Source: an uncultured Phascolarctobacterium sp.
Lineage (GTDB): Bacteria; Bacillota; Negativicutes; Acidaminococcales; Acidaminococcaceae
Length of the DNA: 64,000 nt
Reading direction: 5' to 3'
Assembly: GCA_900552005.1 (NCBI GenBank)
Contig: URXU01000005.1
Span: forward strand, 1 to 64,000
Below the pieces are notes generated by a model. It was not told the origin of the DNA. It made no database searches and saw nothing but the letters and a program-made list of their open reading frames with translations. Every line of letters begins with the position of its first letter. Position 1 is the first letter of the stretch. Made by a program: the position numbers and the translations under genes. Shown in pieces: positions 1 to 8,143 of the stretch.

Positions 1-56
1 CAGCCCAGCGCAGTCATCACATAACGATGGATAATCATTTTTGTGTATTTGTTCAT
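1..56 (-). CDS. 5' end of a gene cut by the window start
   Basis: An ATG on the minus strand at 56 opens a frame that runs off the window after 18 codons, beginning MNKYTKMIIHRY. The reading is basic and then hydrophobic, as in the start of a membrane protein. An AT-rich promoter-like stretch lies upstream on the same strand (about 90-120). It would be divergent from ispE. Too little is visible to name a family, and the ribosome site is weak, so the start is uncertain. Confidence 0.4.
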   Translation of the reverse strand, partial: MNKYTKMIIHRYVMTALG

Positions 57-207
57 AATAGGTTAGAGGTTCCTTTGTTGAAGATTTTATATTAGTATAG
101 TAACATTTTTAACAAAAAAAGCAAATGGGGACTTATTTATTTTGCCTGACAAGCGTTAAAAGGCAAATAAAAAAATAATCAACCAGCTTTAATGTTCGAA
201 ATTTATC

Positions 208-236
208 TTGCGGTAGAGATTAAAGCAGTATACAAT
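208..236 (+). promoter_or_regulatory. Putative ispE promoter
   Basis: TTGCGG at 208-213 and TACAAT at 231-236 are separated by 17 bp, a good match to a housekeeping promoter. The -10 box lies inside the palindrome at 228-248, so a protein bound there should block initiation. This is inferred from sequence only. Confidence 0.5.
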
Positions 237-248
237 AATATTGTATAC
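228..248. promoter_or_regulatory. Perfect 9-bp inverted repeat, likely GntR-family operator
   Basis: Arms GTATACAAT and ATTGTATAC flank a 3-bp centre, and TTGTATACAA at 241-250 is itself a 10-bp palindrome. It overlaps the predicted -10 box of ispE. The second gene downstream encodes an FCD-type GntR regulator, and that family commonly binds short AT-rich palindromes near its own genes, so autoregulation is a reasonable inference. Confidence 0.5.
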
Positions 249-272
249 AAAAATATTTAAGGTGTGCTGATA

Positions 273-1136
273 ATGAAAAAGATTATTGAATCTGCTTATG
301 CAAAAATCAATTTGGGACTTAAGGTCCTCGGCAAGCGTGAAGACGGTTATCACGAGGTAAGCATGATCATGCAGAGCATTGGTTTGCATGACGAAGTCAT
401 TATTGAAAACGGCAGCGGCATTCAGCTGACATGCGATGTGCCGGGTCTTAGCTGCGGCAGTGACAATCTGGCGTATAAGGCTGCTTTGCTGCTTGCGGAA
501 AGATATCAGATAAATCCGAACGTTCATATCACTTTGAACAAAAAAATTTTTATGGCGGCCGGACTTGCCGGCGGCAGCAGTGATGCGGCAGCCGTTCTGC
601 GCGGTTTGAATAAATTCTGGCAGCTGAATTTAACCTGCCGGCAGCTGGAAACGCTGGCAGCTGAGCTCGGCAGTGATGTACCGTTTTGTATTGCCGGCGG
701 TACGGCTTTGGCCAAAGGACGCGGGGAAATTATCATGCCGCTGGCCGATATGCCGGAAACTGTTATTGTTTTGGCCAAGCCGCGTGATCTGGAAGTATCA
801 ACTGCCTGGGTATATAAAAATTATGATAAAGGCAGAGTAGTACATATGCCCTGCATCTGGAATATGATGGAAAAACTGCCTAAAGGCGGGCATGCTATTG
901 TTCCCTGTATGGGTAATGTTTTGGAAACAGTGACTATTCCTGCACATCCGGTTATTGCTTCTATTAAGGCAGCAATGCTGAGTGCAGGCGCTTATTATGC
1001 GATGATGAGCGGCAGCGGACCGACTGTTTTTGCTCTGGCAGACGATCTGCAGACAGCAGAGCGTATTGAAGCTGCGCTGGAGGATTTTGCTGTGGAGACA
1101 GCTGTAACTACTACTACAGGAAGGATGAAGATATAA
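273..1136 (+). CDS. ispE: 4-diphosphocytidyl-2-C-methyl-D-erythritol kinase
   Basis: This is the GHMP-family kinase of the MEP isoprenoid pathway, phosphorylating the 2-hydroxyl of CDP-methylerythritol in the cytoplasm. The frame gives 287 residues, the usual length. It has the N-terminal AYAKINLGLKV motif, the glycine-rich ATP loop AAGLAGGSSDAAA near residue 95, and the C-terminal MSGSGPTVFAL loop. I chose the ATG at 273 over the upstream GTG at 264 because AAGGTG at 259-264 then sits about 8 bp away. The stop overlaps the next ATG by one base (TAATG), so it is co-translated with the GntR regulator. Confidence 0.95.
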   Translation: MKKIIESAYAKINLGLKVLGKREDGYHEVSMIMQSIGLHDEVIIENGSGIQLTCDVPGLSCGSDNLAYKAALLLAERYQINPNVHITLNKKIFMAAGLAGGSSDAAAVLRGLNKFWQLNLTCRQLETLAAELGSDVPFCIAGGTALAKGRGEIIMPLADMPETVIVLAKPRDLEVSTAWVYKNYDKGRVVHMPCIWNMMEKLPKGGHAIVPCMGNVLETVTIPAHPVIASIKAAMLSAGAYYAMMSGSGPTVFALADDLQTAERIEAALEDFAVETAVTTTTGRMKI

Positions 1137-1813
1137 TGGCCGGTCATTTACAACCAATTAAGCTGGACAGCTATAAACCCTTGCGGGAACTGGTTTGCGA
1201 GAATATCCGTCAAGCTATTATTGACGGAACTTTCAGCCCGGGTGAGCGTCTGATGGAGATTCAGCTGGCAGATGAGATGGGCGTAAGCCGTACTCCTGTT
1301 CGTGAAGCTATCAGAAAACTGGAACTGGAAGGCTTTGTAGTTATGATTCCGCGCCGCGGAACTTATGTTGCTGATATTTCTATTAAAGATATTACAGAGA
1401 TTTATGAAATCCGTACCTGTCTGGATACGCTGGCTGCCGGATTAGCGGCTGAGCGCATTACCGACGAAGAGCTGGAAGCGCTGAACAGGCTGCTTGTGGA
1501 AATCGGTCAGCATATTGCTGATAATAATATGGAAAAAATTGTCGAGGCGGATACCGCTTTTCATGATATCTTGTATCAGGCCAGCCGTAATGAAAGGCTG
1601 CGTTCAATTATCAATAATCTGCGTGAACAGCTTACCGGTATTCGCGGCAGATCCATGAGTTATCCGGGACGTTTAATTGAGACGATGGAGGAACATCGTA
1701 CTTTAGTGGACAGCATTGCGGCCAGAGACTCTGAACGGGCCCAGGAAGCTGCCAGAGTACATATTGAAAATGCCGAGCATACACTGATGAAGTCTCTGAC
1801 GGTGGAGAAATAA
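1136..1813 (+). CDS. GntR-family (FadR/FCD type) transcriptional regulator
   Basis: The 225-residue protein has an N-terminal winged helix: GVSRTPVREAIRKLELEG at about residues 50-67 is the recognition-helix signature of GntR proteins, followed by the wing PRRGTYV. A helical FCD ligand-binding domain follows, with the usual FHDILYQAS and EEHRTLVDSI segments. FCD proteins typically bind small organic acids, often with a metal; the effector here cannot be read. It starts at the ispE stop codon and is followed 6 bp later by a nucleotidyltransferase gene. The palindrome at 228-248 is a candidate site for it. Confidence 0.9.
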   Translation: MAGHLQPIKLDSYKPLRELVCENIRQAIIDGTFSPGERLMEIQLADEMGVSRTPVREAIRKLELEGFVVMIPRRGTYVADISIKDITEIYEIRTCLDTLAAGLAAERITDEELEALNRLLVEIGQHIADNNMEKIVEADTAFHDILYQASRNERLRSIINNLREQLTGIRGRSMSYPGRLIETMEEHRTLVDSIAARDSERAQEAARVHIENAEHTLMKSLTVEK

Positions 1814-1819
1814 AATATT

Positions 1820-2590
1820 ATGAAGAAAATATACGATGCTGTTATTCTGGCCGGCGGTCATGCCGCCTGGCTGCAGGATGTTGCCGGAACTGATATTCGC
1901 TGCCTGGCCAGACTTAATAATAAGCGTATTTTAGATTATCTGACCGAAGCTTTGCAGGCAAGCGGCAGAATAAGAAGAATCATGCTGGCAGCGCCTGCCG
2001 GTGCGCTGAGTTCTCAAGACCTGCCGGCAGGAGTAGAATTATGCGATGCTGAAAAAGATATGCCGACAACCGCCAAAAAAGCGGCTGATGCTCTTGGCTG
2101 TCAGGAAAAACTTTTATTTGTTTGTGATGATATTCCCATGCTTCACGGGGCTGCAATCAATGATTTTTTGGATAAATGCGAAGCAAGTCCCGACAGGCAG
2201 GTTTATTATCCGGTTATTCCCAGGTCCGTTTGTGAGAAAGATTATCCCGATGCGCAGCGAACCTACGCCAAATTAGCAGACGGAATCTTTACCGGAGGCA
2301 ATATGATGGTTGTTGATGCCGCCATCATACCCCAGGGTTTGGCTAAAGCAAGAGAGATTTTTGCCAGAAGGAAAAATCCTTTTGCTTTGTGCAAATGGCT
2401 GGGCTTCAGTTTTATTCTTAAATTTTTGCTGCATCGTCTGACGCTGCAGGGAGCGGAACAAAGAACTTCGGAATTGCTGGAGCTTCCGTGTAAGGTTGTT
2501 GTCAGCCGTTATGCTGAAGTAGGTATGGATATCGACAAGCCTGCTGATTGGAATCTGCTTGCCGGATATCTTGGCGCAGCAGAAAAATAA
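1820..2590 (+). CDS. MobA-like NTP transferase domain protein
   Basis: The 256-residue protein begins with AVILAGG, the nucleotide-binding start of GT-A/NTP-transferase proteins, and has CDDIPML near residue 101, which resembles the metal-binding aspartate segment of MobA and IspD-type enzymes. The usual RxGxxK continuation after AVILAGG is replaced by HAAWLQDVAGTD, so the active-site loop is divergent. The family includes nucleotidyltransferases for cofactors and sugars, and the substrate cannot be assigned. It lies between the GntR gene and purR on the same strand and is probably co-transcribed. Confidence 0.7.
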   Translation: MKKIYDAVILAGGHAAWLQDVAGTDIRCLARLNNKRILDYLTEALQASGRIRRIMLAAPAGALSSQDLPAGVELCDAEKDMPTTAKKAADALGCQEKLLFVCDDIPMLHGAAINDFLDKCEASPDRQVYYPVIPRSVCEKDYPDAQRTYAKLADGIFTGGNMMVVDAAIIPQGLAKAREIFARRKNPFALCKWLGFSFILKFLLHRLTLQGAEQRTSELLELPCKVVVSRYAEVGMDIDKPADWNLLAGYLGAAEK

Positions 2591-2619
2591 ATTACTTAAA
2601 CATAGAAAAGAGGGCGATT

Positions 2620-3444
2620 ATGGGAAGGGCAAAAAGAATGGAGCGCGTTGTGGCCTTAACTAAACAGTTGACTGACCATCCGCACCAATTATTTTCATTT
2701 TCCTATTTTTGCAAAAAATTTGAAATTGCCAAATCAACTCTGAGCGAAGATGTTCTGGCTGTAAAAACCGGCTTGGAACTGTATGGCTTGGGTAAGGTGG
2801 AAACTTTAGCCGGCGCTGCCGGAGGCGTGCGTTTTATTCCTGGTCATTCAGCAAAGGATGACAGTGATTTTCTGCAGGATCTGGCAGTAAAACTTTCCGT
2901 GCCTGACAGGATTTTGCCTGGAGGACTGCTGTACACAACTGATTTATTATGCATGCCGGATGTAGTAGTGCGCCTGGGTGAGATTATTATGAAACGTCTG
3001 CGTTATCTGGAGCCGGATTGCATTATGACCGTAGAAACACGCGGCATTCCATTAGCCCTGTTTGTGGCGCGTGCCTTTAATGTGCCTTTGGTTATGGCCC
3101 GTCACAGCAGTCAGATTACGGAGGGTTCTGCAGTTAATATCAATTACGTCAGCGGCTCGTCCAAAATGATTCAGACCATGGCCATGCCCAAAAGAGCTCT
3201 GCAGCCGGGAAGCAGGGTGCTGATTGTGGATGATTTTATGAAAGGCGGCGGTACGGCCAAGGGCATGATTAACCTGGCGCAGGAAGTTGGCGCCGAGGTG
3301 GTGGGCAAAGCATTCATGATTGCTACGGCGGAACCGGTTAATAAAATGGTTGATGATTATACTGCCCTGTTTATGCTGCATGGCGTAAATGAGCTGGAAA
3401 ATAAAATATTTATTGAACCTGTACAGGAACAGGTGAAGGAGTAA
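2620..3444 (+). CDS. purR: Pur operon repressor PurR
   Basis: The 274-residue protein has an N-terminal winged-helix domain (about 1-75) followed by a type I phosphoribosyltransferase domain. VLIVDDFMKGGGTAKG at about residues 200-215 is the PRPP-binding loop. This fits the Firmicutes PurR that senses PRPP and represses purine synthesis genes; the PRT domain acts as a sensor, not an enzyme. The frame is open from 2548, but the ATG at 2620 follows AAGAGGG at 2609-2615 and gives the family length. glmU starts 4 bp after the stop, and prs (PRPP synthase) follows, linking the sensor with its ligand. Confidence 0.92.
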   Translation: MGRAKRMERVVALTKQLTDHPHQLFSFSYFCKKFEIAKSTLSEDVLAVKTGLELYGLGKVETLAGAAGGVRFIPGHSAKDDSDFLQDLAVKLSVPDRILPGGLLYTTDLLCMPDVVVRLGEIIMKRLRYLEPDCIMTVETRGIPLALFVARAFNVPLVMARHSSQITEGSAVNINYVSGSSKMIQTMAMPKRALQPGSRVLIVDDFMKGGGTAKGMINLAQEVGAEVVGKAFMIATAEPVNKMVDDYTALFMLHGVNELENKIFIEPVQEQVKE

Positions 3445-3448
3445 GAAA

Positions 3449-4819
3449 ATGAGTGAATTAAGAGCTGTGATTTTAGCTGCCGGCAAAGGAACGCGGATGC
3501 GCAGCAAATTACCGAAAGTTTTGCATAAAGTAGGCGGTAAACCGATGCTGCAGCATGTACTGGATGCCGCTGACGCAGCCGGCGCTGCTGAAAAAATCGT
3601 CATCGTGGGCCATGAAGCAGAATTGGTAGAGGCCATGGTGGGCGAGCAGGGAAAAATTGTTCTGCAGGCTGAACAGTTAGGTACCGGCCATGCAGTGATG
3701 CAGACCCAAGATGCTCTGGCAGATTTTAAAGGCACGGTTATGATTTTGTGCGGTGATACACCGCTGTTGGACGGAGCAGAACTGAAAAAATTCTATGAAG
3801 CTCATGTACAGTCCGGCGCTGCCGCAACGGTGCTGACTGCTCATATGGATAATCCCTTTGGTTATGGCCGCATCGTACGTGATGCTGAAGGCAATGTTCA
3901 GGGTATTGTAGAAGAAAAGGATGCTGACGCTCAGCAGAAATTGATTAAAGAAGTTAATACAGGCATTTATTGTCTGGAATGTCCGCTGATGTTTGAAGTG
4001 CTGAGCACTTTGACCTGTGATAACGCACAGGGAGAATATTATCTGACTGATGTACTGACGAAGCTGAATGCCGCAGGCAGGAAAGTAGGCGGCGTTGTTA
4101 CGGAAGACAGCGATATGGTGATGGGTATTAATTCACGCCGGCAGCTGGCAGAGGCTGAAAGCGTGATGCGTGAGCGTATCCTCGGAAAACTTATGGACGC
4201 AGGCGTAACCATTATGGATCCGGCCAGCACTTTTATTGAAAGCAGTGTAAAAATTGGCCGTGATACGATAATTTATCCTTTTACCTGGCTGGAAGGTACT
4301 ACGGAAATAGGTGAAGACTGCGAAATTGGTCCGAATGTAAGATTTACTAATGTCAAAATTGGCAGCGGCAATCATCTGCAGTTTATGTATGGTCATGACT
4401 GCCAGGTATGTGACGGTGTAACTGCCGGTCCGTATGTGCATCTGCGTCCGGACACGGTCATCGGCAATAAGGTCAAAATTGGCAATTTTGTGGAAGTGAA
4501 GAATTCCCATATCGGTGTCGGCACCAAGCTGCCGCATCTTACCTATATTGGCGACAGCGATATCGGCAGCGGTGTAAATATGGGCTGCGGCTGCATCACT
4601 GTTAATTATGATGGCAAGAAGAAATATCGTACGGTAATCGAAGATAATGCTTTTGTCGGCTGCAATACCAATCTGGTAGCGCCGGTTACCGTCAAGGCAG
4701 GCAGTTATATTGGCGCCGGGTCCACTATTACCAAGGAAGTTCCGGAAAATAGCCTGGCTATTGCACGTGCTAAACAGAAAAATATTGAAGGCTGGGCGGA
4801 AAAATACCGCAATCAATAA
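3449..4819 (+). CDS. glmU: Bifunctional GlmU (glucosamine-1-P acetyltransferase / UDP-GlcNAc pyrophosphorylase)
   Basis: The enzyme makes UDP-GlcNAc, the shared precursor of peptidoglycan and lipid A. The 456-residue length is typical. The N-terminal uridyltransferase domain has LAAGKGTRMRSKLPKVLH at residues 10-27. From about residue 250 a left-handed beta-helix with hexapeptide repeats carries the acetyltransferase, including HLRPDTVIG and NYDGKKKYRT. It starts 4 bp downstream of purR and precedes prs, and its product feeds lpxA farther along the window. Confidence 0.97.
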   Translation: MSELRAVILAAGKGTRMRSKLPKVLHKVGGKPMLQHVLDAADAAGAAEKIVIVGHEAELVEAMVGEQGKIVLQAEQLGTGHAVMQTQDALADFKGTVMILCGDTPLLDGAELKKFYEAHVQSGAAATVLTAHMDNPFGYGRIVRDAEGNVQGIVEEKDADAQQKLIKEVNTGIYCLECPLMFEVLSTLTCDNAQGEYYLTDVLTKLNAAGRKVGGVVTEDSDMVMGINSRRQLAEAESVMRERILGKLMDAGVTIMDPASTFIESSVKIGRDTIIYPFTWLEGTTEIGEDCEIGPNVRFTNVKIGSGNHLQFMYGHDCQVCDGVTAGPYVHLRPDTVIGNKVKIGNFVEVKNSHIGVGTKLPHLTYIGDSDIGSGVNMGCGCITVNYDGKKKYRTVIEDNAFVGCNTNLVAPVTVKAGSYIGAGSTITKEVPENSLAIARAKQKNIEGWAEKYRNQ

Positions 4820-4848
4820 GGTGCGATAAGCCGCTGTTTACAAAAAAC

Positions 4849-4877
4849 TTGTTAAAGCAGGGCATTTTAGGTATAAT
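4849..4877 (+). promoter_or_regulatory. prs promoter
   Basis: TTGTTA at 4849-4854 and a consensus TATAAT at 4872-4877 are spaced by 17 bp, about 55 bp upstream of the prs start codon. This lets prs be transcribed separately from purR-glmU. Confidence 0.65.
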
Positions 4878-4930
4878 TAAACAAAGAGTTAAATATTGAC
4901 CGGCAAGGTACAATTTGGAGGGATTGGGAC

Positions 4931-5890
4931 ATGTTGTCAGATGAAAATAAGTTTAGAATTTTTGCAGGTAATGCTAATCCTGATTTAGCACGTGAAATTG
5001 CCGCTTATCTCGGTACTACCGTAGGCGATGCAGTAATCAACCGTTTCAATAACGGTGAAGTGCAGGTCATGATTAACGAAAGCGTACGCGGCAAGGATAT
5101 CTTTATTGTACAGCCTACTTGCGGACCTATTGTTAATGATAATGTTATGGAGCTGCTGATTATGGCGGATGCGTTCAAACGTGCTTCTGCCAGTCATATT
5201 ACAGCTGTCATTCCTTATTATGGCTATGCTCGTCAGGACCGCAAGGCACGCGGCCGTGAACCTATTACTGCTAAGCTGATGGCTGATTTGCTGGAAACCG
5301 CAGGCATTACCCGTGTGGTTACCATCGACCTGCATGCTGCACAGATTCAAGGCTTCTTTAATATTCCGTTTGACCATATGCCCGGCGGCCCCATCCTGGC
5401 AGAATATATCAAAGGCAAGAAACTGGAAGATATGGTAGTTGTATCTCCTGATTTGGGCGGTGTGGGACGTGCCCGCGGTTTTGCGGAAATGCTGCAATGC
5501 CCGCTGGCAATAATTGATAAGCGCCGTCCTGAACCTGGCGTTGCTGAAGTTATGAACCTGATTGGCGATGTAGAAGGCAAGACTGCCATTATGGTAGATG
5601 ATATGGTTGATACGGCAGGATCTTTGACTGAAGGTGCGCGTGCTCTGAAAAAATTGGGCGCTAAGGCAATTTACGCCTGCTGCACGCACCCGATTCTGAC
5701 TGATCCGGCATTGTCTCGCATTGCTCAGTCCGATATTACGGAACTGGTTGTTACCAACACTATTCCGTTGCCGCCGAATAAAAAGCATCCCAAAATCAAA
5801 GTTTTGTCCATTGCTCCGATTCTGGCAGAAACTGTTCTGCGTATTTACAATGACTGGTCTGTAAGCCAATTATTTGATAATCATAAATAA
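4931..5890 (+). CDS. prs: Ribose-phosphate pyrophosphokinase (PRPP synthase)
   Basis: It makes PRPP from ribose 5-phosphate and ATP for purine, pyrimidine, histidine and NAD synthesis. The 319 residues include the flexible loop YGYARQDRKARGREPI, the DLHAAQIQGFF segment and the PRPP-binding VDDMVDTAGSLTEGA. Length and motifs match class I bacterial enzymes. GGAGGGAT lies just upstream of the ATG. A strong terminator follows directly. purR two genes upstream senses the product of this enzyme. Confidence 0.97.
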   Translation: MLSDENKFRIFAGNANPDLAREIAAYLGTTVGDAVINRFNNGEVQVMINESVRGKDIFIVQPTCGPIVNDNVMELLIMADAFKRASASHITAVIPYYGYARQDRKARGREPITAKLMADLLETAGITRVVTIDLHAAQIQGFFNIPFDHMPGGPILAEYIKGKKLEDMVVVSPDLGGVGRARGFAEMLQCPLAIIDKRRPEPGVAEVMNLIGDVEGKTAIMVDDMVDTAGSLTEGARALKKLGAKAIYACCTHPILTDPALSRIAQSDITELVVTNTIPLPPNKKHPKIKVLSIAPILAETVLRIYNDWSVSQLFDNHK

Positions 5891-5896
5891 AAATAA

Positions 5897-5928
5897 AAAA
5901 GGCTTGCCTGATGGCAGGCCTTTTTCTT
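5897..5928 (+). terminator. Intrinsic terminator after prs
   Basis: AAGGCTTGCC and GGCAGGCCTT pair across a TGAT loop with one G-U pair, followed by TTTTTCTTT. It starts about 7 bp after the prs stop. Confidence 0.85.
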
Positions 5929-5950
5929 TAGGAAAATAACGGTTAGAAAA

Positions 5951-6751
5951 ATGAGACTAATTTATATTATTATAGGCTGCGGTATTGTGAGCATGCTGGC
6001 TTTATGGCTGGGCAAGCTGCGGTTCATTAAACGCAGCTGGGCTGCAATAACAGCAATAACGCTGCTGCTGATAACTGGCATTTTAACAGTTTTGGCTGTG
6101 TTGCCCGGCAATAGCTTTTATGGAAAAACCGTGGCACAGGTGCCTGTAAAGAAAAAATTGATTGCGCTGACTTACGATGATGGTCCCTATTTGCCCTATA
6201 CGCTGGAGCTGCTGCAGGTTCTGCAGGAAAAAAATGTCAAGGCAACTTTTTTTATGGTAGGCGATAATGCTTTTAAAAAGCAGGAGGCAGTGCGCACTGT
6301 TTGCCGGCAGGGGCATGAAGTAGCGCTGCATGCGGGCAGTCACCGTGATTTGCTGAAACTGGACAGGGAGCAGATTGCCGCCAATATCGACAGCGGCAAA
6401 ACTACCTTGGAATGGCTGAGCGGCAAGCCGGTAAAATATATGCGCCCGCCCCATGGCTTTCGTGACTGGGCCGTGATGCAGGATATCCAGCAAGCGGGGC
6501 TGACTGCCGTTAACTGGAGTATTATTCCGCGGGACTGGACCAATCCGGGAACGCAGGTGATTGTTGACAGAGTATGCAGTCAGGCTTTTCCGGGAGCAAT
6601 AATTTTGCTGCATGACGGTGACAGTCCGAGAAATGAGGCCTCAAGACAGCAGACGATTGAGGCTACCGCCGCCATCATTGATAATTTGCGTGCTCAAGGC
6701 TATGAATTTGTAACAGTCAGTGAATTACTGGCTGCTGAGGAGGAAAAATAA
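5951..6751 (+). CDS. NodB-type polysaccharide deacetylase, membrane-anchored
   Basis: The 266-residue protein starts with two hydrophobic segments (about residues 1-18 and 31-52), then carries a NodB homology domain outside the membrane. Motifs are LTYDDGP (the usual TFDDGP with Tyr), HAGSH for metal binding, MRPPHGFRD and ILLHDGD. Such enzymes remove N-acetyl groups from peptidoglycan or other amino sugars; the substrate cannot be told from sequence. It sits between prs and pth, with only 5 bp before pth, so the two are probably one unit. Confidence 0.85.
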   Translation: MRLIYIIIGCGIVSMLALWLGKLRFIKRSWAAITAITLLLITGILTVLAVLPGNSFYGKTVAQVPVKKKLIALTYDDGPYLPYTLELLQVLQEKNVKATFFMVGDNAFKKQEAVRTVCRQGHEVALHAGSHRDLLKLDREQIAANIDSGKTTLEWLSGKPVKYMRPPHGFRDWAVMQDIQQAGLTAVNWSIIPRDWTNPGTQVIVDRVCSQAFPGAIILLHDGDSPRNEASRQQTIEATAAIIDNLRAQGYEFVTVSELLAAEEEK

Positions 6752-6756
6752 ATTTT

Positions 6757-7332
6757 ATGAAACTAATAGTCGGATTAGGAAACATCGGCAGGGAATATGC
6801 CAATACGCGGCATAATATTGGCTTTATGGTAGTAGATGAACTGGCCAGACGCTGGGGCGTCAGCTTTGACAGAACTGATCGTAATGCTATGTATGCCGAA
6901 TATCGTTTGCCGGAAAAGGTACTGCTCTTAAAGCCTACGACTTACATGAATCTGAGTGGCGTGGCTGTAGGGGCCTACGCTGATTTTTATAATATTGCGC
7001 CGGAAGATATTGCGGTTATTCAGGACGATATGGATATGCCATGCGGTCAGCTGCGTATTCGCCGCAAGGGCAGTGCCGGTGGCCATAATGGTATTAAGTC
7101 TGTGCAGCAGCATCTGGGAACAGGAGAATTTCCGCGTTTTAAAATCGGTATTGGGCATCCTGAACGTACCAGCAGCGCCGTAGTCAATCATGTTCTGCAT
7201 GCTTTTCAGGGTGAGGAAAAAGAATTGATTGCCAAGGCCGTGGAGCAAATGGCTGATGCACTGGAATGCTGGTTGAAAGAAGATATTGAAGCTGCCATGC
7301 AGAAATATAATCAGAAAGCCGCTAAAAAATAA
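6757..7332 (+). CDS. pth: Peptidyl-tRNA hydrolase
   Basis: It recycles peptidyl-tRNA released from stalled ribosomes. The 191 residues match the bacterial Pth length. Visible family motifs are VGLGNIGREYANTRHNIGF with the catalytic His near residue 20, KPTTYMNLSG, and the catalytic Asp in IQDDMDMP. GSAGGHNGIKS is the conserved substrate loop. It begins 5 bp after the deacetylase gene, which is preceded by a terminator, so no separate promoter for pth itself was evident. Confidence 0.96.
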   Translation: MKLIVGLGNIGREYANTRHNIGFMVVDELARRWGVSFDRTDRNAMYAEYRLPEKVLLLKPTTYMNLSGVAVGAYADFYNIAPEDIAVIQDDMDMPCGQLRIRRKGSAGGHNGIKSVQQHLGTGEFPRFKIGIGHPERTSSAVVNHVLHAFQGEEKELIAKAVEQMADALECWLKEDIEAAMQKYNQKAAKK

Positions 7333-7343
7333 ATCCCAGGCAT

Positions 7344-7375
7344 AAAAAAAGCACTTCTTACGAAGTGCTTTTTTA
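7344..7375. terminator. Bidirectional terminator between pth and the HAD gene
   Basis: AAAAAAGCACTTC and GAAGTGCTTTTTT form a perfect stem around TTAC, with A and T tracts on both sides, so it works on both strands. The minus-strand HAD gene ends inside its last bases (stop at 7373-7375). Confidence 0.85.
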
Positions 7376-8044
7376 TATGCTGAGACAAATCTTCTGCAAT
7401 AAAGTTTTTAAATCGCCAACCGTAGCTGCATAATAATCTGCGCCGGCGTCAGTGAGTTCTTCATAGCTGCCGAAGCCATATCCGACACCTATGCATTTAA
7501 TATTATTGGCATGAGCGGCCAGAACATCTTCTTTGCGGTCACCGATGAGGAGCGTCTGCTCCTTTTGCCGGGGAGTGATTAAATTTAGGCGGCGCAGGGC
7601 TTCGGCTACAACCAGGGCTTTATTATCCAGACGCCCGTCAAGGCTGCTGCCGGTAATGGCTGTCAGGTAAGGTGCAAAAGAGAAGCGCTGAGCAATGGGC
7701 ACGGCATAAACTTCCGGTTTGCTGGTGGCCATTGCCAAAGTGAGCTTATGAGCGTGCAGAAATTGCAGCAGCTCAAGAATCTGCGGATAAGGCTTATTTT
7801 CATAAATGCCGATTTTATGATAGCGTTCTCTGTATTTTTGTGTTGCCGCTTCCGCCTGCTTAGAGGTAAACCCGTAATATTTTTCAAAAGAGGCCCGCAG
7901 CGGCGGACCGATGAAAGGATAGAGCTTTTGCAAATCAGGTTCATGGATACCGGCGGACTGCAGTGCGTACTGCACGCATTTAGTTATGCCTTCGGCTGAA
8001 TCTGTCAGCGTTCCGTCAAGGTCAAAAAGTAAATTATGATACAT
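7373..8044 (-). CDS. HAD-superfamily phosphatase, phosphoglycolate phosphatase-like
   Basis: The 223-residue protein opens with LLFDLDGTLTDSAEGI, the motif I nucleophile (DLDGT), followed by a helical cap. MATSKPE is motif II, and LLIGDRKEDVLAA is motif IV. This matches the Gph/PpaX group, soluble phosphatases of phosphoglycolate, pyrophosphate or similar small substrates. The exact substrate is open. It is convergent with pth and shares its terminator. Confidence 0.85.
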   Translation of the reverse strand: MYHNLLFDLDGTLTDSAEGITKCVQYALQSAGIHEPDLQKLYPFIGPPLRASFEKYYGFTSKQAEAATQKYRERYHKIGIYENKPYPQILELLQFLHAHKLTLAMATSKPEVYAVPIAQRFSFAPYLTAITGSSLDGRLDNKALVVAEALRRLNLITPRQKEQTLLIGDRKEDVLAAHANNIKCIGVGYGFGSYEELTDAGADYYAATVGDLKTLLQKICLSI

Positions 8045-8109
8045 TTTTCTTTTTCTCCGTATTTAAATAGATAAAACTTTTTCTGATTATAACATAATCG
8101 ACAGGAAAG

Positions 8110-8118
8110 TGATACAAT
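8110..8118 (+). promoter_or_regulatory. Extended -10 promoter of the alanyl-tRNA editing gene
   Basis: TGA-TACAAT at 8110-8118 fits an extended -10 box (TGN plus hexamer). I see no convincing -35 hexamer, which is common for extended -10 promoters. It lies about 26 bp before the start codon. Confidence 0.4.
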
Positions 8119-8143
8119 AATCTTGTTTTGAGGGGGGATTCAT

